A stretch of 5,816 bases of DNA, taken from Mycobacterium sp. (GTDB lineage Bacteria; Actinomycetota; Actinomycetes; Mycobacteriales; Mycobacteriaceae). The position numbers and the translations under genes were made by a program. Within the stretch, counting starts at the first letter, position 1. The number at the start of each line of letters is the position of its first letter. Location: assembly GCA_025965815.1 (NCBI GenBank), contig JAOPWF010000571.1:1-5816 (forward strand). Direction: 5' to 3'. The notes beneath the pieces are model-generated. The model did not search any database. It was not told the origin of the DNA and was given only the letters and a program-made list of their open reading frames with translations. Of this stretch, positions 1 through 4,206 are shown in pieces.

Positions 1-688
1 TCATCGCCATCCCTGACATGCCGGGCATGTTGTCTCCGGAGGCCTTGCCTTTTCCGGTCAGGTCGTCTTAGAGCTGCTGCGGGGTTTTGCCGATCCCGTC
101 GGTCCAGTCGTCGAGGACCACGATCCATTCGGCGTCGTAGCGGCCCGGGTCGCTCGGGTCGTCGATGATCACCGGTAGATATAGGCCGTAGTCGGCGTCC
201 AGGCCGGTGTGGGGATGCGCCCAGTAGGTGCCCGGATGGGGTGAGGAGAACCGGTAGGTGAAGTCGCGGCCGGCGTCGATGTTGGCGGTGGCGGGTGCGA
301 CGCCGTCCATGTCGTTGCGCAACGCGATGCCGTGCCAGTGCACCGAGGTGGGGTGATCCAGGCGGTTGGTCACCGTGACGGCCAGCTCGTCGCCCACGTT
401 GGCCCGAATCAGCGGACCCGGAATGCCGGAGCCGTAGGCCAGGGTGCGCGCCACGGTGCCACCCACGTCGATGGTGGCCGGCTGCGGCGTCAGGGAAACG
501 GTGACGGTGCGCCCGGTGTGCGGGCGCGCCGCCTCGGCAGCGGCGATGGCGGCCTCCAGGGACGTCGGTGGGCTCGTCGCTGCGCTGGTCGCACGACCAC
601 AACCGGCCAGCGCGAACCCACCGGCGATGGTGGCGGCGACGAACGCTCGCCGGCTCAGATACACACCATCCAAGGCTGATTCGGTCAT
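1..688 (-). pseudogene. Tat-exported multicopper oxidase, interrupted by an in-frame stop; partial at window edge
   Basis: Family role: oxidises Cu(I), metal or phenolic substrates outside the cytoplasm and passes electrons to O2; mycobacterial members (MmcO type) protect against copper. Seen here: the N-terminus has a twin-arginine motif SRRAF (residues 12-16), a hydrophobic stretch and a lipobox LAGC (27-30), so it should be a Tat-exported lipoprotein. The first cupredoxin domain carries two copper-ligand motifs, HWHG (His117, His119) and AHPH (His158, His160). Start ATG at 688-686 has GGAG at 694-697, 5-6 nt upstream. Translation stops after 206 residues at TAA (68-70), but the same frame runs on to base 1 without another stop and encodes a Met-rich segment (NMPGMSGMAM) typical of these oxidases. 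The family is usually ~500 residues, so the two C-terminal copper motifs would lie beyond the window. The codon at 68-70 was probably TAC or TAT (Tyr). If the stop is real, the product has only half of the trinuclear copper site and should be inactive. Confidence 0.88.
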
Positions 689-792
689 GACGACTCCGTC
701 CTCGATGGTGCGCGCAAGTCATTCTGAGTCACGTCATTCAAATGCATATTTCCAACCGCCTTCTCGTCCCATTCGAGACCAAGGCCGGGTCC
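689..792 (-). promoter_or_regulatory. upstream region of the multicopper oxidase gene
   Basis: This is the gap between the oxidase start and the end of the preceding remnant. It holds the ribosome binding site (GGACGGAG on the minus strand, 694-701). It also holds two copies of GTCATTC (718-724 and 733-739, 15 bp apart; GAATGAC in the gene's orientation) and an AT-rich patch around ATGCAT (742-747) in an otherwise GC-rich stretch. No TACCC/GGGTA-type copper-repressor box of the CsoR/RicR kind is visible. A promoter here is plausible, but I cannot assign -35 and -10 elements with confidence. Confidence 0.35.
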
Positions 793-1069
793 TCAGGGAA
801 CGACTTTGCCCTTGTTCGGCACCAAGGGCTCGGTTAGAACGGGCCTGGCCGGGTCGAGATACTCGAACCAGGATGCGGTTGGTGAGGACGCCATCGTGCG
901 CGCGCTTGCCTCGATAAAGGCATGACTCGACAACGGCAGAGAAGCCGCCTCGGCCCGCCCTGCGGCGGAGATCCACCCCGGCGGCGACGCGAGCCCACTC
1001 CGCACCGGTCAGCGAGGCGCGCATCGCGGCTAACCGCGATGTGTTGGGGTTGGCTTCCGTGGTTGTCAT
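793..1069 (-). pseudogene. small unidentified gene, probably frameshifted
   Basis: ATG at 1069-1067 follows a strong ribosome binding site (GAGAGG, 1077-1082, 7 nt spacing) and lies 34 nt after the stop of the upstream DUF5313 gene, so this looks like a true start in the same transcript. The first ~31 residues (MTTTEANPNTSRLAAM, then a segment containing LTGAEWARVAA) read like a genuine protein. After that the frame becomes Arg/Gly-rich and loses coding character. The frame one base further along is more protein-like and ends WFEYLDPARP...NKGKVVP at TGA (793-795), which suggests a one-base insertion between about 905 and 980. The start faintly resembles the N-termini of nickel/cobalt (NiCoT) transporters. 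With cobalt genes nearby this is a reasonable guess, but no membrane segments follow, so I leave it unnamed. It could also be a short intact gene in the first frame running to 734. Confidence 0.5.
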
Positions 1070-1103
1070 GGGATGTCCTCTCGTCGACGTGCCCGCCGGG
1101 TTC

Positions 1104-1508
1104 TTAAGTCGCGTTGTTGCGGTAGGTCTGCACGTAGCGGCGCATGCGATCCGGATGCTTAGCCTTGTCACGCTCAGTGAGGATCCGCTGGGCTGTGCCG
1201 GGTGGGTAGCCGTGTTTGACGAGGCGGTGGTCTGCAGCCGGGTCGAAGTAGGCGGCCGAGTAGATCAGCGCCAACACCAGCCCGCAGCCCACACCCACCC
1301 AGGCGATCCAGCCGAATCCCAGCGCGAGTAAGACCACCGCTGCGAGCGGCGCCACCTGCACCGCGGCGCGTGCCATTTGGCGAACCCAGCGCGTGGGACA
1401 TGTGAGGTCGTGCAACACCCACTCGCGGTAGCGCGGGCCGAGTCCACCACCGAACGTGTACCAGATCCAACGCAGCGGATCAGGGCGACGTCGCGGAACC
1501 TGTTCCAT
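1104..1508 (-). CDS. DUF5313 family two-helix membrane protein
   Basis: A 134-residue protein of the actinobacterial DUF5313 family, function unknown. Seen: a basic, Trp/Arg-rich N-terminus (DPLRWIWYTFGG, about residues 10-21), the conserved-looking REWVLHDLT segment (28-36), two hydrophobic segments forming a hairpin (about 47-66 and 68-86), then DHRLVKHGYP (93-102) and a basic C-terminal tail rich in Lys/Arg. The protein is probably in the cytoplasmic membrane with both ends inside. Start ATG at 1508-1506 is supported by GAAAGG (1516-1521) with 7 nt spacing; the stop is TAA (1104-1106). Length and motifs look complete. It is the one clearly intact gene among five damaged minus-strand ones, so it may be under separate selection. 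It sits directly downstream of the truncated thiocyanate hydrolase-like gene, whose leftover frame overlaps its first codons. Confidence 0.85.
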   Translation of the reverse strand: MEQVPRRRPDPLRWIWYTFGGGLGPRYREWVLHDLTCPTRWVRQMARAAVQVAPLAAVVLLALGFGWIAWVGVGCGLVLALIYSAAYFDPAADHRLVKHGYPPGTAQRILTERDKAKHPDRMRRYVQTYRNNAT

Positions 1509-1635
1509 TCCTTTGCCTTTCAGGGCCAGGTTGCTGTGGCCGAGCGATTAACGGGGCCGGCTCCGCGCTGTCGACACTCAAGGCCGAATATTGTTTTGCG
1601 ACTCGAACCAGTTTGCATGAGTGCGTGGGGCCCCC
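1509..1635 (-). promoter_or_regulatory. region ahead of the DUF5313 gene, after the truncation point
   Basis: Homology of the upstream gene to the thiocyanate hydrolase/nitrile hydratase family stops at about 1636. The remaining bases up to the DUF5313 start include an AT-richer stretch (around 1587-1600, with AATATTG) that could serve as a promoter for the DUF5313 gene. The broken upstream frame stays open across it (TGA at 1480-1482) but encodes nothing recognisable. No clear terminator or palindrome was seen. Confidence 0.3.
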
Positions 1636-1835
1636 GTCGGTCCAGGCCTTGGCCACCAGCTTGGAGCCGCGGGACGGGCCGACCGTTTCGGCCCACGAGA
1701 AACGGCGGTGGTCCTGGTGGGAGAACAGCCCCTTCTGGATGGCCAGTCCGCGGACCATCAACTCCAGGACCTCGAATTCGCTGATGTCTCCGGTTGTTTC
1801 GATGGGGGCTCGTCGTGTTCATGCGTCTGGCTCAT
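1636..1835 (-). pseudogene. thiocyanate hydrolase gamma / nitrile hydratase alpha family N-terminus, frameshifted and truncated
   Basis: Family role: these subunits carry a low-spin Co(III) (or Fe(III)) centre that hydrates thiocyanate or nitriles. Seen: ATG at 1835-1833 with an excellent ribosome binding site (AAGGAAG, 1843-1849, 7 nt spacing) starts a His/Asp-rich leader (MSQTHEHDEPP). The frame then stops early. Shifting by one base at the C5 run (GGGGG on the plus strand, 1804-1808) gives IETTGDISEFEVLELMVRG and continues with LAIQKGLFSHQDHRRF, VGPSRGSKLVAKAWTD. This matches the N-terminal helical part of the family, and especially the thiocyanate hydrolase gamma subunit as I remember it. 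A sixth C would restore the frame. Similarity ends at the Asp of AWTD (1636), so the metal-binding CTLCSC motif and about three quarters of the protein (~240 residues normally) are missing. The start overlaps the stop of the preceding remnant (ATGA), implying translational coupling in the ancestral operon. Confidence 0.8.
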
Positions 1836-1918
1836 AGCGATTCTTCCTTGGCGGGTTGCAGCCATCCTTGTGCTGCCTCATCTTCGAGGATGACCCAGTC
1901 GGAGGCCGCCGAGCGCAC
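1832..1918 (-). pseudogene. 3' tail of an unidentified gene, translationally coupled to the next gene
   Basis: An open frame ending ASDWVILEDEAAQGWLQP, then AKEESL and TGA (1834-1832), has good coding character and overlaps the next gene's ATG as ATGA. It has no start of its own. On its upstream side it runs into the cbtA N-terminus in a different frame, so the bulk of the gene appears to have been deleted. By operon position it could be the C-terminus of a partner subunit (beta or alpha type) of the thiocyanate hydrolase / nitrile hydratase. I do not recognise the sequence itself, and that assignment is inference from context only. Confidence 0.5.
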
Positions 1919-1955
1919 CGGCCAGCACGCCGCGGGCAATCAGTCGCTTCTCCAT
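1878..1955 (-). pseudogene. cbtA: cbtA remnant, first ~17 codons of the cobalt transporter CbtA
   Basis: ATG at 1955-1953, 12 nt after the cbtB stop, begins MEKRLIARGVLAGALGGL. This is the typical CbtA N-terminus: a short charged start followed by the Gly/Ala-rich beginning of the first membrane helix. The normal continuation (a family of roughly 200-250 residues with several membrane helices) is absent. The frame instead reads seven unrelated residues and ends at TGA (1880-1878), while a neighbouring frame carries the tail of another gene. The break falls at about 1900-1917. CbtA is predicted to form the membrane part of a cobalt importer together with CbtB. No strong ribosome binding site is visible, so it was probably translated by coupling to cbtB. 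Confidence 0.7.
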
Positions 1956-1967
1956 GGCGATGCCCGG

Positions 1968-2182
1968 TCAGTGGCAGGGGAATCCGAGCAGATGCCGCGC
2001 ATCGTGGGTGAACTCGTGCACGTGCATGTCACCGCCGAACACCGACACCGCGCCCTGATCGATACCGACAAATAGATCACCAGCAGCGCCAGCAACGTTG
2101 TGGCTGACAACCACAACGCGGACCTCGCCGTCGACAGATCAACCGGTCGTGCCGCTGCCATCATTGCCTGAGAAGAGACCAC
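1968..2182 (-). pseudogene. cbtB: CbtB, small cobalt transporter subunit, one-base frameshift
   Basis: CbtB proteins are ~60-70 residues: one membrane helix followed by a His-rich tail. They are predicted to work with CbtA in cobalt uptake. Seen: GTG at 2182-2180 with GGGAGA (2188-2193, 5 nt spacing), or alternatively ATG at 2164; then STARSALWLSATTLLALLVIY, the helix. The frame then goes wrong, but a one-base shift at the T run (AAA on the plus strand, 2070-2072) restores FVGIDQGAVSVFGGDM, HVHEFTHDARHLLGFPCH and TGA (1970-1968), the hallmark CbtB C-terminus. One extra T (TATTTT instead of TATTT) would give an intact protein of ~69 residues. A single-base homopolymer change like this can be a sequencing error, so the gene may be intact in the organism. 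The broken cbtA next to it argues for real decay. Confidence 0.88.
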
Positions 2183-2206
2183 AGCATTCTCCCTTCGGAA
2201 GTGTCT

Positions 2207-2219
2207 GCCACATAGTGGC
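2207..2219. repeat. inverted repeat GCCAC-ATA-GTGGC upstream of cbtB
   Basis: Perfect 5-bp arms around a 3-bp centre, 25 bp upstream of the cbtB GTG start. The position suits a repressor operator or the 5' leader of the cbt transcript. The arms do not extend further. Confidence 0.45.
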
Positions 2220-2297
2220 TTTCGTCATTCGTTACCGTGGTCGAACTCTGGGCTGTCAAACTCGGGTGGGAGTGCGACCGTTGTGACCGCAGCCACA

Positions 2298-2340
2298 CCA
2301 GCAACGATTGCAGTCGATCCAGCAACGGTCATTACCGTTG
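2298..2340. repeat. phased direct repeats and an 18-bp inverted repeat
   Basis: CCAGCAACG occurs at 2298-2306 and again at 2319-2327. The 21-bp period is two helical turns, so both copies face the same side of DNA. The second copy runs into a perfect 7-4-7 inverted repeat, CAACGGT-CATT-ACCGTTG (2323-2340). A regulator dimer binding here could control the MarR operon 60 bp downstream or the cbt genes on the other side. The repeat is too short, and lacks a T tract, to be a good terminator. Confidence 0.5.
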
Positions 2341-2381
2341 GCGGCTAAATGGTGTACCTGCTAGCTGGAAACCTCCGTGCG

Positions 2382-2400
2382 CTAATAGTTAGGTGACTAA
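2382..2400. promoter_or_regulatory. overlapping CTAA/TTAG palindromes at the MarR start, with ribosome binding site
   Basis: CTAA-TAG-TTAG (2382-2392) and TTAG-GTGA-CTAA (2389-2400) share the central TTAG, giving three alternating half-sites. They cover the ribosome binding site AGGTGA (2391-2396), which lies 4 nt before the ATG at 2401. MarR/OhrR regulators usually bind short AT-richer palindromes near their own start, so this is a candidate autoregulatory operator. The arms are only 4 bp and could be coincidental. Confidence 0.4.
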
Positions 2401-2919
2401 ATGAAGGCCTACGGTGGCAGCATGGCCACTGAGGCAGTCGCTGCGGACGTCGATCCGCTGTCGCTGGAACGCCAGGTGTGTTTCGCGCTGGCGATCACCA
2501 ACCGGGCAGTGCTGGCCGTGTACCGGCCGCTACTCGAGCCGCTCGGGCTGACCCATCCCCAATACCTGGTGATGCTGGCGCTCTGGGACAACGAGAAATC
2601 CAGCTCGCCACCGCTGTCGGTGAAGCAGATAGCGGCACTGCTGCAAATGGATTCGGCCACGTTGTCGCCGATGCTCAAACGGCTCCAGGCGCTCGACTTG
2701 ATCACGCGATTGCGCAGCGCCACCGACGAACGCACCATGCAGGTGGAGCTCACCACGAAGGGCCACACCTTGCGCCGCAAGGCGCTAAAGATTCCGCCCG
2801 CGGTGGTCGAGCGGCTCGGCGTCGATCTCGACAAGCTCGAGGACCTGCATGACGTCCTCACCGGCATCAACGCCGCCGCGCTGGCCGCCGGCGCCCTCGA
2901 CGCTGAGCTGGACCGATGA
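2401..2919 (+). CDS. MarR-family regulator, OhrR-like with one reactive-type cysteine
   Basis: A cytoplasmic DNA-binding dimer, probably a redox-sensing repressor. Seen: the N-terminal helix contains QVCF (Cys27) followed by YRPLLEPLGLTHPQYLVML, matching the OhrR signature in which the cysteine is oxidised by organic hydroperoxides. The tyrosine 14 residues after the cysteine is kept (Tyr41); the second partner tyrosine of OhrR is His52 here. The winged helix follows (about 72-120: VKQIAALLQMDSATLSPMLKRL, with the wing's ATDERTMQVELT and its Asp109/Arg111), then C-terminal dimerisation helices. Cys27 is the only cysteine, so it would be a one-Cys type. The start is ATG 2401 (AGGTGA upstream) or ATG 2422 (weaker GGTGG); the latter puts the cysteine at residue 20, closer to the family norm. 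First gene of a tight operon: its TGA overlaps the next ATG. No ohr peroxidase gene is adjacent, so its target is open. Confidence 0.88.
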   Translation: MKAYGGSMATEAVAADVDPLSLERQVCFALAITNRAVLAVYRPLLEPLGLTHPQYLVMLALWDNEKSSSPPLSVKQIAALLQMDSATLSPMLKRLQALDLITRLRSATDERTMQVELTTKGHTLRRKALKIPPAVVERLGVDLDKLEDLHDVLTGINAAALAAGALDAELDR

Positions 2920-3287
2920 CCCTACCCGGCCGCCTGCGCTACATCGCCAACGGCGTCGACCGACCCTTGCCTGAAAACACCCTCGACCAGATCCGAAACG
3001 ACCTGACCGGCAGCGCCGCGACACCGGGGCACCTCATCCGCTCGATGCTTGCGTTACTGCCGGCCTACGCCGGTGTCGCGCTGCTGCTACCGGGATCGCC
3101 GGCTTTTCGCGCCGCTGCGCTGGTGCTGGCCGTGGTCTTGGCGCTCGTTGACTCATTCGCGTTCGTCGCCATGAACACCCAACGCCGCCCGGCTCCGCGT
3201 TACCCTGCCGAGGATCGGGGAAATGCACACAGCGACCGTCGACACGAACACGAGCGGGAACAGTACGAACGCAGCAGAAACGATTAA
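2916..3287 (+). CDS. small two-helix membrane protein, possibly divergent DUF5313
   Basis: 123 residues, starting at ATG 2916 inside the MarR stop (ATGA), so it is translationally coupled and likely works with or is controlled by that regulator. Seen: an N-terminal soluble part with LRYIANGVDRPLPE (7-20) and NDLTG (28-32), two hydrophobic segments (about 43-58 and 64-86) separated by the short turn LPGSPAFR, and a hydrophilic charged tail rich in Arg, His and Glu (RHEHEREQYERSRND at the end). The layout (LRY/LRW start, DLT, ~12 residues, helical hairpin) parallels the DUF5313 protein encoded at 1104-1508, so the two may be distant relatives. This is inference from pattern and not a clear match. 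No enzymatic motif is visible. Confidence 0.72.
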   Translation: MTLPGRLRYIANGVDRPLPENTLDQIRNDLTGSAATPGHLIRSMLALLPAYAGVALLLPGSPAFRAAALVLAVVLALVDSFAFVAMNTQRRPAPRYPAEDRGNAHSDRRHEHEREQYERSRND

Positions 3288-3290
3288 AAG

Positions 3291-3306
3291 CGGCACGGCA
3301 CGGCAC
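3291..3306. repeat. CGGCA tandem repeat, copy 1
   Basis: Three CGGCA units in a row just after the stop of the two-helix protein gene. The same 14 bases (CGGCACGGCACGGC) recur at 4001-4014, so the two copies bracket the last gene and the PAS remnant. There is no dyad symmetry, so it is not a terminator. Confidence 0.5.
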
Positions 3307-3317
3307 CTCAATCGCGG

Positions 3318-3587
3318 GTGGTGATGACGTTGGCCGGTCACGTTGAGCTGACAGAGCAGGAGTTGGACGCTATCGCATGGAAGTTTCTCGGTTCTGAATT
3401 CACCGGAGAGCTCTACGCCAACTGGCGGATCGAGCGGCGCGTGAACGCTTACCTCATGCATCACCGACTCATGCGCGTCGCCAACGATCGGGCCGCGTGC
3501 GACGCCTTACTGCACCGGGTTATGGCCCACATTGGTCGTGGGCTCCGCCACGGCGTGCTCACGCGTGGCAAACCGTCGGCCGTATGA
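3318..3587 (+). CDS. small conserved-looking protein of unknown function
   Basis: About 87-89 residues. Three in-frame starts are possible: GTG 3318, GTG 3321 and ATG 3324; none has a strong ribosome binding site (GGGTGG at 3316-3321 is too close to the ATG), so I list the longest. Seen: ELTEQELDAIAWKFLGSEF, then YANWRIERRVNAYLMHH, and ANDRAACDALLHRVMAHIGRG. It is a soluble, mostly helical, charged protein with no membrane segment or signal. The pattern (LTxxELDAIAxxFL ... W..(D/E)RR(V/L)(N/D)A(Y/F)L ... LL.RVMA.I) resembles small hypothetical proteins I associate with mycobacteria; no function is known to me. It lies 30 bp after the membrane-protein gene and its TGA overlaps the ATG of the PAS gene (ATGA, 3584-3587), placing it in the same operon. 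Confidence 0.72.
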   Translation: MVMTLAGHVELTEQELDAIAWKFLGSEFTGELYANWRIERRVNAYLMHHRLMRVANDRAACDALLHRVMAHIGRGLRHGVLTRGKPSAV

Positions 3588-3962
3588 CGATTCCGGCTTG
3601 TCTGCCACGCTCGGTTCCGACCCAAAGCACCGACACGGCGTACGAGGCGGCGACCATGGTATCGGTAAGCTGGACCTGCCTAACGATGTGGCAGGTGGTT
3701 TGGCGCCAGGGCCGGGAGGGTGAGTTGTCATCGCCGGAAGCGCTGCTAGCCCGGATCTTGGAACGCGTCCCGCAGCCGGTGTGTTGTCGATCATCCGGGC
3801 GTCATTACGTTCGCCAATCCGGCCGCGTGCAGCGCCCTGGGCTACCGCGATCCAGTGGAGCTACAGGGCAAGCCCAGCCATGAGACAGTCCACTACAAGC
3901 GCCAAGATGGCACGCCCTACCCGGAGGCGGAATGCCTTATGCTTCGACCGCGGCAGACCGGG
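3584..3962 (+). pseudogene. PAS-domain protein, frameshifted and truncated
   Basis: PAS domains sense small ligands, redox state or light and are found in kinases, cyclases and regulators. Seen: ATG 3584 overlaps the preceding stop (ATGA). The first frame yields TAYEAATMV, then WQVVWRQGREGELSSPEALLARILERVPQPV; it then switches at an extra T (3782) to the frame reading VVDHPGVITFANPAACSALG, YRDPVELQGKPSHETVHYK and RQDGTPYPEAECLMLRPRQTG (to 3962). This is a good PAS core: the ITFANPAA strand, the ALGY/ELQGKP segment, and the HYKRQDGTPYPxxEC segment seen in actinobacterial PAS regulators. Removing one base at about 3782 would join the frames seamlessly. After RQTG the expected end of the PAS fold (a DG.xFPV strand) and any output domain are missing; AFPVA in another frame at about 3967-3981 may be a scrap of it. 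The stretch at 3660-3690 (Trp/Cys-rich) may hide two compensating shifts. Confidence 0.75.
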
Positions 3963-4206
3963 GGCGGCATTCCCCGTGGCCGCGACGCCGTCCCAACCCT
4001 CGGCACGGCACGGCCAGCAATAACTTGCCCATCTCCTAATCCTGTGGGCGCCGTCGCCGCGCCTGTGGCCTCCATGCTGTGCCACGGGACGCGGACGACA
4101 AACACACGAGCGCCTTTCTTGGGGACCACACGTCATGCGCGATGGAGCTAGCCGCAGATGAGATAGTGCGGGGGTGAGCCGTTCAGCTTGTCGCGCAGCG
4201 CTGTGT
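3963..4206. other. gene-free stretch between the PAS remnant and the XRE regulator
   Basis: No start with ribosome binding site, no recognisable domain and no strong hairpin on either strand. The only structured item is the second CGGCA tandem repeat (4001-4014). On the minus strand, 4148-4200 reads ALRDKLNGSPPHYLICG before TAG (4148-4150). That looks like a protein end but has no body, because upstream it collides with the regulator gene in another frame. Probably decayed sequence left by loss of the PAS gene's 3' part. Confidence 0.45.
4001..4014. repeat. CGGCA tandem repeat, copy 2
   Basis: An exact 14-base match (CGGCACGGCACGGC) to 3291-3304, in direct orientation 710 bp away. Short direct repeats like this can promote deletion by slippage; here it lies in the decayed stretch after the PAS remnant. 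Confidence 0.45.

Larger units (their letters stand above)
2183..2400. promoter_or_regulatory. divergent control region between cbtB and the MarR operon
   Basis: A 218-bp gene-free stretch between two divergent transcripts, unusually rich in repeats. It contains the inverted repeat GCCAC-ATA-GTGGC (2207-2219), 25 bp ahead of the cbtB start; the direct repeat CCAGCAACG (2298-2306 and 2319-2327, 21 bp apart); the inverted repeat CAACGGT-CATT-ACCGTTG (2323-2340); a further ACCGTTG copy (2277-2283); and overlapping CTAA/TTAG arms just before the MarR start (2382-2400). These are candidate operators. I see no conserved cobalamin-riboswitch (B12 box) sequence upstream of cbtB. Confidence 0.55.

Noticed and set aside
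689..792. Copper-responsive CsoR/RicR operator upstream of the multicopper oxidase
   Set aside because: No TACCC...GGGTA-type palindrome is present; only a GTCATTC direct repeat.
332..917. Plus-strand open frames opposite the multicopper oxidase start
   Set aside because: Shadow frames of a clearly assigned minus-strand gene, with low-complexity Arg/Gly composition.
1597..1612. GGTTCGAGTC on the minus strand, resembling a tRNA T-arm and thus a possible integration site
   Set aside because: The flanking bases do not form the 5-bp T stem, and no acceptor or anticodon arm fits around it.
2183..2290. Possible cobalamin riboswitch ahead of cbtB
   Set aside because: No B12 box or other conserved core elements could be matched; only a 5-3-5 palindrome (GCCAC/GTGGC) is present.
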